Below, one piece after another: positions 23,838 through 36,298 of a DNA stretch of 64,000 nucleotides. Source of the stretch: Siphonodentalium dalli (taxonomy: Eukaryota > Mollusca > Scaphopoda > Gadilida > Siphonodentaliidae); assembly GCA_032622095.1 (NCBI GenBank), contig CP136065.1, positions 244,277,474 through 244,341,473 on the forward strand, in the 5' to 3' direction. Position 1 is the stretch's first letter. Each line of letters begins with the position of its first letter. The notes beneath the pieces were generated by a model that was given only the letters and a program-made list of their open reading frames with translations, was not told where the DNA came from and ran no database searches. The position numbers and the translations under genes are program-made.

Positions 23838-24078
23838 GCTGACTATATGGTATGTTGTGCCAAACAAAATGGGGACAATTTGTACTGTTATTCTATTGTT
23901 TTGCATTTGTATGTGCGTTCATAGACTTTACTAGACTTTACGGGATACCTCACCAGATATACCAGTTGTGGATTTCCAAGCGAATGGGTGGGATGCAAAT
24001 GACATCATGCAACGTTATGAGTCTGCCCTGGGTCAAGGGGAAAACTACAAGGTGGATCCCCTAGCAAGCCTGAGATTA

Positions 24079-24498
24079 GTGTTCCTGTCATTTGCAGAAT
24101 GAGGTCACCAGAGGGTGAATTTAGTGACGCTATCCCGCATAGCGGGCTAGAATCACCAAATTCACCCTCTGGGGACCTCATTCTGCATGGCCTCATCTGC
24201 TGTGGGAGACATAGACTCAGATTGAAGTTATCAAATGGTGAATATTGTGATGTATATACATTGGGAACCTCGATTATGCAATGTGTCGTCTGCCAATTTG
24301 GGGATATAGAACTAAACTAAAAAAGAAATATAATATATGTGAAGAAGAAGTTCCTATCGAAATTTGATAACAAAAAATCTTTCCAGAGATGATGAGGCCT
24401 ATGCATAATGAGGTCCCCAGAGGGTGAATTTGGTTTGGCTAGGAGGGATATCGTCACTAAATTCACATTCTGGGGACTTTATTCCGCAAATGACAGAC
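24079..24498. mobile_element. ~420-bp nested inverted-repeat element
   Basis: The outer arms are GTGTTCCTGTCATTTGCAGA on the left and the inverse of GCAAATGACAGACAC on the right. Inside, the arm AATGAGGTC(A/C)CCAGAGGGTG is present four times as two inverted pairs (24,101-24,183 and 24,409-24,480), so the element is a palindrome containing a smaller palindrome. It abuts the next element (24,504). Confidence 0.75.
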
Positions 24499-24503
24499 AC
24501 ACT

Positions 24504-26362
24504 GGCCGAATTCGTCATCTCCGGTTTAAACCTCCAAGTTTAAACCTGGTTTAAACCTACATTGGCCGTCCAGCCAAACCGGGTCTAAGGGGGCGTTTTT
24601 GTCGTTCAGTTGCCAGCTAATAATTATTGACAACTCGATTCGGTGATATGATTATGCAATCAAACTATCCTCTTACCAATCGGACCAAACGATAGGCCGA
24701 TATAATGGTTATTGACAAGTCATAAATTATCGCGACCGCGTGCACGCTCAATGGATTTATTCATTGAGAAACAAGTATCGCTCATTGACTATTAATCCGA
24801 TCTCATTCTGTGTTTAGATCAATTTAACAATGGGCATGTCTCTCAACACGAGTTTCACGCTCTGTTAATCACTTTGTTTGTTATAAATTTCTGCAAGATG
24901 CTTCACCCGCAAAGACAAATTTGATGTATTTACTTGTATATCTGTATATATTAAAGGGTATATAGGAGCTGTCTATATGCATGTCCGTTTGTCTGTTCGC
25001 AACTGTTCTCCAATACCCCTGGACCGATTTCAATTAAATTAGGTGTGGTGATTCGTGTGGTATAACGGCGTTAGGTTTTAAAAATTTAGATTTAAAAATA
25101 AGAAACATATAATTTAAAAAAATGAAGAAAAAAATGTGTTAAATTGAGTAAGGAGTTGAATATAAAAAGAAACAAAATTTATATTAACATTTGTCTGTTT
25201 TAAATTTAATTAATTTTTTTATAAATTAAAATGTTCAAATGATCAAAATGTGCGCAAAGCCCCCCTGGCCCTGAATAAAGTCTCCATAATCGCATCAATC
25301 CTGGACCAAGAGGTCAGTCAAGTAAAGGCAATTTGCTTATGAGTTCACACCATAAGCGGCATCTGAATTGTTGGAAGTGGGCAACCATGCAGAGGGACAG
25401 CTTTTAATAAAGAAATATATATTACATGCGTTGATTTTTTTTCAATGTCATAAATTTCCCGTAAGGTAGAAAATCAAAAAAGTTCCCAGGTTTTGAACTG
25501 GTAGAATATTATGGGAATTTATGGGCGTAGCCAGAGTAGAGCTTTGTGGCATGATCTACATCAAAATAAGTTATCAAATTTGACTCATAGCAATATAAGT
25601 TTAGGATTGCAAACTATGTGCATAGCATATCTGGTCATGCAGTAGCATCGTTTTGGTGTCAAAATTAAAACGTTGAACCCTTCAAATTAATTGATAGAAA
25701 ACACCAGTATTTGTAATTGCCACAAGCCAAACAAAAAAACCACAAGATAGTTGTAAATATCATATGAACATGTCCATATCTGAGCAAAGCTCGCGTGCGA
25801 ATGAATCGACTGTGACATGATAACACCAGTCGGCAGTCGCCACTTAGACACGCCCTCACTCGATATTATTTACAGCTCCACCCTTTGACTGATTGTTTGA
25901 CAATTCTAAACCGCGATGGAGAAAAGACGGATTCGTCATCTCAAGTTTAGCCTCGGGAAAGCTGGTTTAGCTGGACCGCCAAATGAGATGGTTTAGTTGC
26001 CGGTTTAAGCTTATAAAACAATATTGAAGTTGACAAAAAGTTATCCCCATACGCTTTATATGTGTGACTGCTTCTCGCTTATAAATTTCCAATCACAATA
26101 TGACCGCTGTCGTAATTATTGATTTTCGCAATCAATAAAACGAGGCGGTCCGCATTAGGAAAGTACGTTTAATTATCTCGACAATACAGAGACACTACTG
26201 CTAAACCACTGGTCTGGCTGGACCAGGTTTAAACCAGAGATGACGAATGCGTCACTTAGACCTGCGGTCGCGGGTTTAAACCACGGATTTTGCTGAGTCA
26301 CGGCGGTTTAAACCTAGAGGTTTGCGTAGACCAGGTTTAAACCTGAGATGACGAATCCGGCC
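24504..26362. mobile_element. 1.86-kb TIR element, ends GGCCGAATTCGTCATCTC, 3-bp TSD
   Basis: The left end is GGCCGAATTCGTCATCTCCG. The right end is the inverse of GGCCGGATTCGTCATCTCAG. Both continue into GGTTTAAACC-rich subterminal repeats. ACT flanks both sides (24,501-24,503 and 26,363-26,365). No transposase frame is visible. The end sequence resembles the 2.5-kb element at 48,208 (GGTCCGAATCGGCATCTC), so the two may be related families. Confidence 0.75.
25927..26255. mobile_element. Nested ~330-bp relative inside the 1.86-kb element
   Basis: GGATTCGTCATCTCAAGTTTA at its left and the inverse of GCATTCGTCATCTCTGGTTTA at its right form a second, internal pair of the same terminus. A short sister element is inserted within, or internally duplicated from, the larger one. 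Boundaries are approximate. Confidence 0.55.
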
Positions 26363-26369
26363 ACTAAGC

Positions 26370-27125
26370 TCAGACATCCCTCTAGCCACGTCCATGGGGA
26401 CTAATAAACTATACTGAACGATATGCACTATTAAAAACTGGATTATGTGCAGTACAATGGCACAACAAAGAAACCATAATACAGGTTCTACATTTACACG
26501 TGCACTAACAAATTGTTAACATTTGAGGGTGATAATGAAAGGCATGTAAACAGGAGATGGTTGTCATTTTAGAATTGTCCAATAACTGTGAATGTTGGGA
26601 TACCATGCAAGGATGTGGAGAATGAAATTGCATAAAGTTAGCAGCTTTGGCTCTTCAACCTCAAACTGTCAAACGAAAACCCTCTAGCCATGTCCATGGG
26701 TATACACTTCAAGTCAAAGAACGATAATTCAAGCTATCAACCGTCTCAAACAACAGTTGGCAATTCAAATTCAATATAGTTTATTTGATAATAGAGAATA
26801 TATATCATAGATACAACTGTCGATTTCCGAATGCTATGTTTCGACTTGCTCAACGCCAGAATATTCGAATAGTGTCAATGACACTGTAGCTCAACTTGAG
26901 AAGAAGCTTATTTTTGGTGAGCAATGAATAAATATAATGATAAAGAAGGAAGGCCAAAAAGTTACATTAAAGGTATTGTAATGTGTAGCTGAAATTAGTT
27001 TCATTCTAAACATTGTACCAATAAATGTGGGTTACAGGTGTGCAGATGGATTCAAATTTGAAATCCAAGATGACTCAAGAAAATTGGTAACGATGGATGC
27101 GTTTTAAACCCGACAATTCCAAATA
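26370..27125. other. No gene recognised
   Basis: Non-coding sequence. A 27-bp stretch near 26,873-26,900 (CAATGACACTGTAGCTCAAC) resembles the inner arm of the 15.0-16.7 kb foldback element and may be an old fragment of it. Confidence 0.45.
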
Positions 27126-27530
27126 ACAATAACATGTCATCCTGTATATAACATGTCTGTCACCCTGTATATTTAACTGAATAACATGTCACCCTGTATA
27201 TAACATGTCTGTCACCCTTTGTATTTAAATGTATAACATGTCGCCCTGTATATAACATGTCTGTCACCCTGTATATTTAACTGAATAACATGTCACCCTG
27301 TATATAACATGTCTGTCACCCTTTGTATTTAAATGTATAACATGTCGCCCTGTATATAACATGTCTGTCACCCTCTATATTTAACTGTATAACATGTCAC
27401 CCTGTATATAACTGTCCGTCGCTCTGTATATTTAACTTTATAACATGTCACCCTGCATATAACATGTCTGTCACAATGTATATAACATGTCATCATGTAT
27501 ATAACATGTCTGTCACCCTGTATATTTAAT
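27126..27530. repeat. Minisatellite, ~50-bp unit
   Basis: Tandem copies alternate AACATGTCTGTCACCCTGTA and AACATGTC(A/G)CCCTGTATAT with TTTAACTG-type linkers. Unit pairs are repeated almost exactly (for example 27,180-27,260 and 27,290-27,370), with decay at the right end. Non-coding. Confidence 0.85.
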
Positions 27531-27842
27531 TTCCTTCTTTGATCGAACTGGCGTGAGCTGATTGTATCTTCTGTTTTGAGAATAATTATGTTTCCTTTCA
27601 AGTAAAGAACATGGTAGGCTGTGTATGGAATATCACATGCTTGTATGTATAGTATGTAGTCTTATGGTAACCATATATGCACATTAAAGATAAGTTATTT
27701 CGTTTCTCACATTAGTCTCTTCAGTTCCGCATAAATTGGAAAATAAAGATTTGAGGTATACACGCAGGTCGAGTTGTGGCTGTCGCGATGGGGCATCTGT
27801 CACTGGCGCGGAAATAAAGATTAATAAAGTCTGTGATTGTAT

Positions 27843-28205
27843 AGAACATGTCCTCGCGCAAATACGCACGTAATCGACATATAAAGTGAAATGTGTACAT
27901 AATGTGATTATTTGACTCTGCAATAAGCAGATAATTGAGTCATGTTCGTTATTTCGTTTTATGGTACGGGCTACAGCGAAACACATGTTAAAGAGCGTAC
28001 ACCTTCAAAGTCGTGAGTTGGCTTACACGTGTCATTGTGCGTACATAATCTGCTTAGAATCGCTTCATTATTAGTCGATAATGTGACTAAAATGACTCTC
28101 AATTTCAGCACATAATCGACTCATATTGTGTCAGCAGAGTATCAATCTAAAACAGGTTCTATTGTAAGCAGACCATGTGCGGATTTTCGTGAGAACAGGC
28201 TGTAT
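27843..28205. mobile_element. Foldback MITE family A, copy
   Basis: Family A hallmarks are the outer end CATATCCTCGCGCAAATACGC, the internal ATAAGCAGATAAT, the block TTATTTCGTTTTATGG followed by TTAAAGAGCGTAC, and a central hairpin around GTCGATAATGTGACTAAAAT. It ends with GAGAACAGGCTGT. It is non-autonomous, with no coding frame. Other copies lie at 36,988-37,350, 50,944-51,413, 51,414-51,605, 52,089-53,052, 53,865-54,150 and 62,610-62,925. Confidence 0.7.
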
Positions 28206-28209
28206 ATAA

Positions 28210-29384
28210 ATGTCGGTCAAGTTATTTTATTTGATTTTATTTTATACTGATTACCCATATATTTTGAGTATAACACGTTTGTCGTGAGAACAAACACTTC
28301 CTAAATATGTTGTTGAACGGAGAAGTTTCGAGTGTTATACAAAACTGTTCGTCTGTGACGGAGAGGGCCCGATAAATTGATCCAGTAGACCTTTAACAAT
28401 TATTCATTTTATTATAGGCATACTTGCCCTTATCAATGGAACAAAATTGATTTGATGACGTTTATAGCAACCACCAAGGGTGCTTATACCTAAGGCGGGT
28501 GAACGACGTCATATAATGTTTTCTATATCCATCAGTGATTTTTTCAAGATCGCGGGTATAGATTTTGGAGAAATTGTCACGTGACTTCTGGTTAGCAACC
28601 GTGTGGAGATTGCAAAAAAAAACGCGGAATTGAAATGAAGCATCGAGATAAAAATGAAAGTAACTACTTCACAACTTACGAAGAATTCACATGTGATTTA
28701 AGTCTATTAATTTCATTTAGACCAATTTCGTTGGTCAGCTTAATGAAAACGAAAAATGAAGAAGTCATGACGATAATCCAGACAATATTTTACAATCCAC
28801 GACACGTCTTGTCAATTTGGCATGTCGTCTCCGTCGTGACCACTGCATGATGTTACATAAATTATTCTAAGCATTATGTCGCCGAAAGAGGGCAAATTTG
28901 AGGCACATCATGTGTGGTTGCCCAACTACGTGTCACGTATGATTCATATTATAAATAGGAGAATGTTGGTGAGATCGTCGTAGTGATGGTGGTTGTTGAT
29001 GTTCATGAGAGGTTACACATCGACCGATTACTGCTGGCCTCTTGACTTCTGATTACGATAAAAGTAACGTTCTACTGTACAACACAGACCTGTTCTCCCG
29101 AAATCCAGAACATCTGCTTATAATAGAACTTGTTTCAGGTAGATAACCTGCTTAGATTGGCACGTCCGATTTAAAAAATGTTTTCAGATGCTTTCTCACA
29201 AAGCGCACACTATACACACTATACAAAAACAAATTAATATAATCAACAACATAGCCGTTACCTATATGCATATTTCTCACAATCACTACATTAAAGCTCC
29301 AATATATTTTATTTAAGAAATAACTCTTGTTTCGATGTGAAATGACGGATTAAATTATAAGAAATATACCATTGCTTACTCTTC
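28210..29384. other. No gene; small MITE fragments
   Basis: A family A fragment (about 29,088-29,160, CCTGTTCTCCCGAAATCCAG) and a fragment of the 33.3-kb hairpin element (about 29,310-29,368, AAGAAATAACTCTTGTTTCG) are present. No exon is recognised. Confidence 0.5.
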
Positions 29385-32300
29385 CAACAGAAAACGAGAG
29401 GGTAAATCAAAAGAAGAATTGCTACAGAAAACTAAATATGATGTTACCAAATTGGTTGATAGGAATGGGTCGGACATTGAACAGAAGGTGAAACTTCTGG
29501 AAGAGATACAAAAAGTCGATAACGAGTTAATGGATGAGAAAGGAAGCTACCAAGGGTGCAATGATAAGATATAGGGCAAAATGGAACAAGGATGGCGAAA
29601 AACGAGCAAAAATATTTCTTAAATTTGGAAAAACGTAACTATATATCCAAAACCCTGACCAATCTGGTAGATTCAAATGTGAAATTACTAACCTATCACA
29701 ACGACATTATTAAACAAGCTCGTAACTTTTATCAAACGTAATACTCTTCAAAATGCACTGCTCAGTCAGAGACATATTTTGCCACTTTTAACAATAATTT
29801 TTTGAAACTTAACAAAGATATTGCAGATAGTATAGAAGGGCCATACCTGAACTGCCCGCAGTATTAAAACAAACAAAGATGGTAAGTCATGTGGATTGGA
29901 TGATTTCCGTATGAATTTTGGAAATTTTTCTGGCGCAAGCTTGGGCCGATTTTATGAGAATCTCTCAACGAGTCCTATGAATCAGTAGAGCTCTCCATTA
30001 CTCAAAACAAGGAATTATAACTCTTCTCCCCAAAAAAGACAAAGACAGACACCTTCTAAAAATTGGAGACCGATTACCTTATTGAACAGCTCATACAAGC
30101 TGGCATCTGCATGTATAGCTCAGCGGATGAAACAAGTTTTCCCTCATATCATTAACGAGGACCAAACGGGTTTCTTGAAGGGTCGATACATAGGAGATAA
30201 TACACGACTGATCTTATATACCAAACAAACTTGAAGAAAATTCCTGGTCTCTTACTACTTTTAGATTTTGAGAAAGTATTTGAATCTGTATCATGGAAAT
30301 TCATGCAAAAATGTCTTGACTTTTTCAACTGTGGAGAATCGATAAAAAAAATGGATCTCAATATTTTATGCGAATATTAAAGGGGTACTGTACACTAAAT
30401 TCTGCAATTTATGGGACCATCTCCTTTTATACTCAAAGAATATATGCAACAAATTAATGAATTTGAGCCATGGATTAGTGCAACATTTACTCATGTTCTT
30501 TCTGAACGATGCAAACAACATGGTAATTATAATGAAAATGAATTTATGACTCCAGCCATTTATTCATTTTTATTATAATTACCAAGTTGTTTGTATCGTT
30601 CATAGAGCGCATGAATGTATTTTTGCACTAATCCATGGCTCATATTCACTCATTTGTTGCATATAATATGTTGAGTATAAAAGGAGATGGTCACAACAAT
30701 GTGCGGATTTGATGTAGAATACCCCTTTAACTCTTCTTTACTCATAAATGAACACGTATGACAACGTTTCACACAAGGTCGATGCTGTCGGCAGGGCGAT
30801 CCTATATCTCCGTACAGTTTTTTAATTTGCGCGGAAATCCTAGCTCTCATGATTAGAAATAATTAAAAAAATCAAAGGAATAACCCTCGATAGTTTTGAA
30901 TTTAAGTTAACGCAGTACGCAGACGACACAACACTTATTCTAGATGGTACCGAAAGTAGTCTGAGTGAGGCCTATTCCACCATAAATGCCTTCGCTGAAA
31001 TATCCGGACTCAAGCTCAATGCGAGTAAGTGTCAGGCGTCGTAGATTGGATCCATGGCAGGGCGGCAAGAAAATATATGTCCGGACCATCATCTCACCTT
31101 TGCACACTCATTTAATCTTCTTGGAATCAACTGTAATACCACTTTAAACAAAATGTCGATTAATTTTGAAAATAAGCTGAACGTAATTAAACGACCAACA
31201 GAAACATCGAATCATCGACTACTCACCCCATTTGGTCGTACAACAGTTATAAAACCCATCATTATCCCCAATTAACCCACTTATTCATCGCATGCCAAAC
31301 CCTAACAACAATTTCATGACCAAACTCGAAAAAAATATTCAATTTTCTCTGGAATTCCATGCGGGACCGAGTAAAAAGAAACCTCGTCTGTCAAGATCAC
31401 TGTAACGGTGGAATGAAAATGGTAGATTTAAAACATTTCCCCATGTCAATGAAAATAACTTGGGTGAGACGATTGCTATTGAAAAGCTCAAAGTGGACAC
31501 CCCTAACCGACCTTCCTATCATCAAAGACCACCTATATATTTCTGACATGCAACCATGGTTTTCTGAAAAACAAAGCTAATATCGTGAAAAATCCTTTCT
31601 GGCATGACGTACTACTGGCTTTTGCAAATATGTCAGGAAAAACATAAGAAACAAACTCGATTGCAGGCACGCACTATTTGGAACAACCCCGATATCGAAC
31701 TTTGCGGTCATACCATTAATTTGTTTTCATGGCGAAAAAGAGGAATTATATATGTAAATGACTTGTTTCAAAGAGATGGAATATTACACACAGAACAATC
31801 CTTATTCGAATGTTATCATATACGAACATATTTTTTAACAATGAACGGCATCCGGCAACAAATAATAGCTATGGCACAAAAGCTCAACCAACCTTTATTT
31901 CGTATTGAAAACCCTTTCCTTCCAAGTAACTTTGTCATCCCATTGAACGATACTCATGGTGGACAGGACTTCTACAAAATTTTAAATTCAATGATTATCG
32001 TACCAAAATCCCATACAAAATGGCAGGCTGAATTTGAGGATAATGACATTCAATGGGAAAACTACAACCGTCTTGCTTTGACCACAACGCCTGACACGAA
32101 ACTGTGGTGGCTGCAACATAGAATTAATCATAGAATACTTTCCACAAAGAAATTTCTTAAAATGATCAACTTGGAACAGAATGATTGATGTAACCGCTGC
32201 TGCACAACATCTGAAGATATACCCCATATTTGTTGGGACTGTCAACATGTAACAAACGTTATTAATTATGTTACTGTTTGGTGCAAATCAAATGGTATCG

Positions 32301-32750
32301 CCTTGGTTGTCACGAGAAAGATTGCAATTATTGTATCCCTGTCGATGGGCGATAACTCTATGACGAATCTGTTTTGGCTACCGATAAAACAATACATATA
32401 TAAAACTAAATTTAATCCTGATATGTTATCACTAAAGTCCTTTCTATCAGAACTACAATCTAGATATTTACAGGAGAAATTGTTGGCACAATGTCAAATG
32501 AAATTACCCTCTTTCGAGAAAAATAGGGTTTTAATCGTAGAAGCTCTTAAAAAACGTCGGAAGCAAACAAACCATGGTGTATCAAAATATCGCGTCCACC
32601 GAAACCCAACTTTATCTCTCAAACTCAAGTATTGGCCAGAGGAATAAGTGACGAGGAACCGTCGATTTGATCCACCAGGAAAGGAAATAAACTTGTTTCT
32701 GCATTGATCAAGATCCCATTATACTTAGCAAAGGGCTATATATATATATA
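29385..32750 (+). pseudogene. Degraded L1/Tx1-like non-LTR retrotransposon ORF2
   Basis: Many frameshifted segments read collinearly as LINE ORF2. They run from a helical linker (KYFLNLEKRNYISKTLTN-like, ~29,615-29,670), through NWRPITLLNSSYKLASACIA (~30,060-30,120), EDQTGFLKGRYIGDNTR, and LLDFEKVFESVSW (~30,255-30,300), to CRQGDPISPYSF (~30,785-30,820). The catalytic QYADDT box is at 30,913-30,930. The thumb and C-terminal domain follow, ending in a Cys-His motif (CNRCCTTSEDIPHI..WDC) at about 32,190-32,245, with a stop at 32,645. The 5' endonuclease and ORF1 are missing. Numerous stops and shifts make it dead. A piggyBac-type MITE is inserted at 30,381. It ends near a (TA)n run. Confidence 0.85.
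30381..30726. mobile_element. 346-bp piggyBac-type MITE, TTAA target duplication
   Basis: The termini are AGGGGTACTGTACACTAAAT and the inverse of AGGGGTATTCTACATCAAAT. They are flanked by TTAA on both sides (30,377-30,380 and 30,727-30,730). The inverted arms extend almost to the centre (TGCAACAAAT, GAGCCATGGATTAGTGCAA, AATTATAAT..AAAATGAAT), so the whole element can fold into one hairpin. It interrupts the LINE between its fingers/palm region and the RQGDP box, so it inserted after the LINE. Confidence 0.9.
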
Positions 32751-32923
32751 TATATTTATCACATAATTAACCCACAAAATCAGCTTCATAATTATTGGTA
32801 AGACACGCGTGTAATATTAGCGCGTGCGATGACATCACCCCATTATTTAAATGACGCGATCGCCGAAGTTTATGATTGTTGTTTTCGTTGAATACTTCGC
32901 GTTTATTTGATCATGTGATAAAA

Positions 32924-33056
32924 GGTATCTCAAACTCGTTCTATTTATCAACCTCGTCTACTAAATTATATTTGAGCCTCGGTAAACCTCGGCTCAAATC
33001 GAATTTAGTGACCTCGGTTGATTAATTCCGTATAAAATAGAAACTCATGAGATCCT
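32924..33056. mobile_element. ~130-bp palindromic MITE
   Basis: The arms GGTATCTCAAACTCGTTCTA and the inverse of TAGAAACTCATGAGATCC close on a central TTTGAGCCTCGG / CCTCGGCTCAAA hairpin. It is non-coding. The AT-rich surround hides any target duplication. Confidence 0.7.
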
Positions 33057-33322
33057 CTATATATACAATTAATATTTTATAAACATTGGATCAATTAGCT
33101 CTTTGACTAATTCTATGTATAACATAGCTTGCGGGGCCCATACCAGAAGCATGCATATTTATAGACATGTCACGATGAGTGAAAGAGCAGGTGAGTGAAA
33201 GGGTGTGTGCAAGTTATTGATAGCCCGGGGAACGAAAGTGCGTGTGTGAGATCACCTTTTTGCTAAACTTTTTTTACAATATATACATTTAATTTTGAAC
33301 AATAAAAACTTTTTTTTTTAAA

Positions 33323-33480
33323 TATAAGAAATAACTCTTGTTTTGATTAAGGTTATGCCGTTATAACAGAACAGTTTGGAGATAAATTCTATACCGCGCG
33401 TAGCGCAGTTATAGAAAATTTATCTTCAAACTTTTCGGTTATAACTCATAACCTTAATCGAAACAAGAGTTATTTCTTAT
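33323..33480. mobile_element. ~158-bp palindromic MITE
   Basis: ATAAGAAATAACTCTTGTTT opens and its inverse closes the element. The arms continue through AAGGTTATG..GTTATAAC and GATAAATT..TATA to the centre. A fragment of the same family lies at about 29,310-29,368. Confidence 0.8.
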
Positions 33481-33484
33481 AATT

Positions 33485-34165
33485 TAATCCGTCATATCAT
33501 AGGAGAACCACCAAAAAGTAGGTGGGAAGTATAACGAGCGCATAACATTGAGACTATTTCCGACGAAAAAGACACGTTGAGTTGAGACACCTGTCACTCA
33601 AAAGTGATGCTCATCGAGTGATACAAACGCGTCGGAATTTCATCTTTTTTGATTGGCTATTCGCATCTTATCACCTGCCGGGCAGCTATATAGTTGCACG
33701 TGGGATTGATATATTCGACCGCGGTGACACAAACATGGGTTGGTTTTAATTTTAGGTTTTAATTTCACTTCTTTGCAATGTTCAATCTTGTTGATTTGTC
33801 TGGTTATTCTGTGCACTGAATATTAGCATCTAATACGGTTATAGTCAATACAGTCATACCCGAAGGAATTTTGATGCAGCACCGAAATTTCATGTTAAAT
33901 CGTAGGAAGTATCAAACAGTTTCCAAGTACATTTTAGGCACGCGGTGCAGGCGCGGTCACTCGACGCTGCTGTTATATCTGTAGCGGGAAAGTAATCAAG
34001 AATTTAGGTTATGGAGAAAATAACTTTAATAGCTAAATGTGTGACAACCACTAGTTTTACAGTATTATGTGGATTGACAGCTTAAGATTAAATTATATGT
34101 GCCTAAGAATATCTTCATTATATTGTTGTGATGCCGCGCTGAATGCTCACCACTCTGCTATTCTC
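33485..34165 (-). other. 3' flank of the PAN-FReD gene
   Basis: This would hold the 3' UTR, read toward lower coordinates. I do not see an unambiguous AATAAA on the minus strand close to the stop, so the transcript end is not placed. Confidence 0.4.
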
Positions 34166-34413
34166 CTAACACGGTCTGATTTTCATCTCTGTCCACTTCA
34201 GTGAGTAGTAATACCCGCGAAACCACCTCCACACCACACCTTGTGCGAAGAGATTCGTTTGGCCGTGGAGATACTCTCCGTTGAGGTGGTTTCCGTGGCA
34301 TGCTGAGAACCACCAACCTCCTTTGAAGAACTCTGCACAGTGTTTGTTATCATGGACGTCATTGTCCTGGTCCAGCGTACTAAATGGGTATCCGTTGGTA
34401 CTGAATGAGTTGC
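34166..34413 (-). CDS. PAN-FReD lectin-like gene, exon 5 (FReD C-terminal half)
   Basis: The acceptor TTTAATTCCCAG precedes 34,413. The exon starts in phase 1 and completes a Gly codon with exon 4. It encodes residues 241-321 of the inferred protein and ends RPC then TAG at 34,168-34,166. It holds the diagnostic FReD C-terminal block: NSFST, the Asp-rich calcium loop LDQDNDVHD, CAEFFKGGWWFSACH with the conserved disulphide pair, LNGEYLHG, and GVVWRWFRGYYYSLKWTEMK. In ficolins, tachylectins and FREPs this half forms the calcium- and ligand-binding pocket (acetylated sugars). The key residues are intact, so a functional lectin domain is likely; ligand specificity is not predictable. Confidence 0.93.
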
Positions 34414-34417
34414 CTGG

Positions 34418-36130
34418 GAATTAAACAAACGTGCACATGATAAGGGAAGTCTAACATCATGTTCAGCCTGATCCCATGTTGTCAGCGAGTAACCGATGAA
34501 TAAATCGTCGCCTGTCTTAAGTAGTGTACATACGAGTCCGTTGCGTTGGTAATAGATTAATGCATACAACGTAGCTATTCTAATGTAAACGCAACGTACA
34601 CGTAAGACGTAACGCATGCTTTATATTCTGTCGTATATTGTGGGGGGTGGCATAAACTGGCAAGACTGTCTTCCTGCCACCCCCTGTCTTCCTGCCATCC
34701 CCAGTCTTCCTGCCATCCCCAAATGGTGTCAAATGAGAATGAGTCTAAGTTGTTTGGATTAACAGGTTTTACATTATCGTAGAACTAATTTATTCCAGAA
34801 AGATTGATTTGCAATATTGCATTTATTACAATAGCGAACGCATTAGCTGCAATTATTAATCAGAAGCTCTAACGCGACGTACGCGTCCGTGCGAACGATT
34901 TAACGCAGTCAACGGATTGTGTCATCGCAAAGTATGGACCAACGCAACTGATTCTTGAGAACATTACTTTACGAACAGGCGTACATGTAGACATGATAAT
35001 GGAGGTCTAACAGAATGTGATGTCACCACCACCCTCACCCACCACCCGTTCTGGGTGGGGTACGCAGGATCCATAGCTCCTGTAGCCTGGACCTCGAGAT
35101 TCATTATTCATGTTCGATTCAACAGGTATTTAGGTGTCGACAAAAGACCGTTTCTCAGCTTTTAAAGCACCAACTTGTCCAAATGTTGATAATGGCGACA
35201 AAGTTCGACGAAATTCAGTCTCTGTGTATCTTGACATTTTAAAGTTTTATACAATGCATTACTATGTGTAATAACTATATTTTCTTAAAGTCCTTTGCAA
35301 TGGCGGTTCCAGTCCAGGTATACTCTGTTTTGATTATATCATGTTGCGGGGGATAACAAATATATGGATGAATATGTTAATTACTCCTATATGAACATTA
35401 TGTATCACATATACATTTATTCAAGTCATACAATTAACAAAAAAAGGCGAGCCCGACTTTTCTTCAGCATGACGTAATATAGACCAATTTCGTTAGGTCA
35501 TTCCTGATATGGAACAGTAATGGCCACTTGGCTCTTTTTATGCCCAAATGGGGGAGGACACAAGTTGGAGGTTCAAATGAGGTTTATCCTTTTATATCGG
35601 GGCCTAGCATTCACCACTCTGTGAACGGATATTCAGGATTCAGGGGTAGGAAGTTGACCAACAAATAATTTATATCGCTACCCGGGTTTATTGCGTGTGA
35701 GTTCGAACGAAAGTAGCCACAAAAGACACCAAGATAGCTACCCCCAAGTATATCGCATCAGCTCTGCCAACTCCGGCGAAACTTCCCGCCCTGGCCAGTA
35801 ATCCTTGCTGTTGATGATTATGAACTAAATTTATTGGACAAATTGAAATTAGTTAGTACTACATGTCAATTTTGTGATGAGCATGGCTGATAGAAAACAG
35901 TTAATATTGCAAACAACTGCGCAATTCAACCACTACTGCTTCTACCACTACTATGATTTCATACGTAGCACATGTAGCCATTCTATTTAAGTTTTTACAG
36001 TAATGTATTGTTTATATTTGCTTTAGAAATAATAGCTCCGTTGTTGTTGTTGTTGTTGAAGTATCGAATCATTCTAACTGAATGGCCGAATGCGACTTTC
36101 ATTGAATAATAAGACATTTACAAAAGTACC
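34418..36130 (-). other. Intron 4 of the PAN-FReD gene
   Basis: Non-coding between exon 4 and exon 5. It contains a small triplet of CAGTCTTCCTGCCATCCC units (about 34,665-34,728) and a short (GTT)n run near 36,040. No transposable element is clearly delimited. Confidence 0.6.
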
Positions 36131-36133
36131 TAC

Positions 36134-36298
36134 CGGCGTCACCATGGTAACCCGTTAAATTCAGTCTGTATTTGGTGGCCGGGCTGCTGATAAAAAAGGT
36201 GTCATATTCAGCGAATGCCGTCTTATTGTCGAAGTCTTCAAGGTCTACCCTCAGCATGTATCGTCTCTTATTCGTCATGTAACTGATGAGTCGATTCC
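36134..36298 (-). CDS. PAN-FReD lectin-like gene, exon 4 (FReD middle)
   Basis: The acceptor ATTACGACAG precedes 36,298 and the donor GCCG|GTAGGT ends it at 36,134. It starts in phase 1 and ends in phase 1 (165 bp). It encodes residues 186-239: NRLISYMTNKRRYMLRVDL, EDFDNKTAFAEYDTFFISS and YRLNLTGYHGDAG. These match the classic FReD sequence (LRVDLEDF, AEYD.F.I, Y.L...GY.G.AG). The frame joins exactly to the flanking exons, supporting all three boundaries. Confidence 0.93.

Noticed and set aside
23354-23906. Three overlapping minus-strand frames of 113-169 codons with a repeated MHSRHSVCTHDTQYALTTLS peptide
   Set aside because: They are the three registers of one 20-bp minisatellite. The same peptide appears in all frames, so none is coding.
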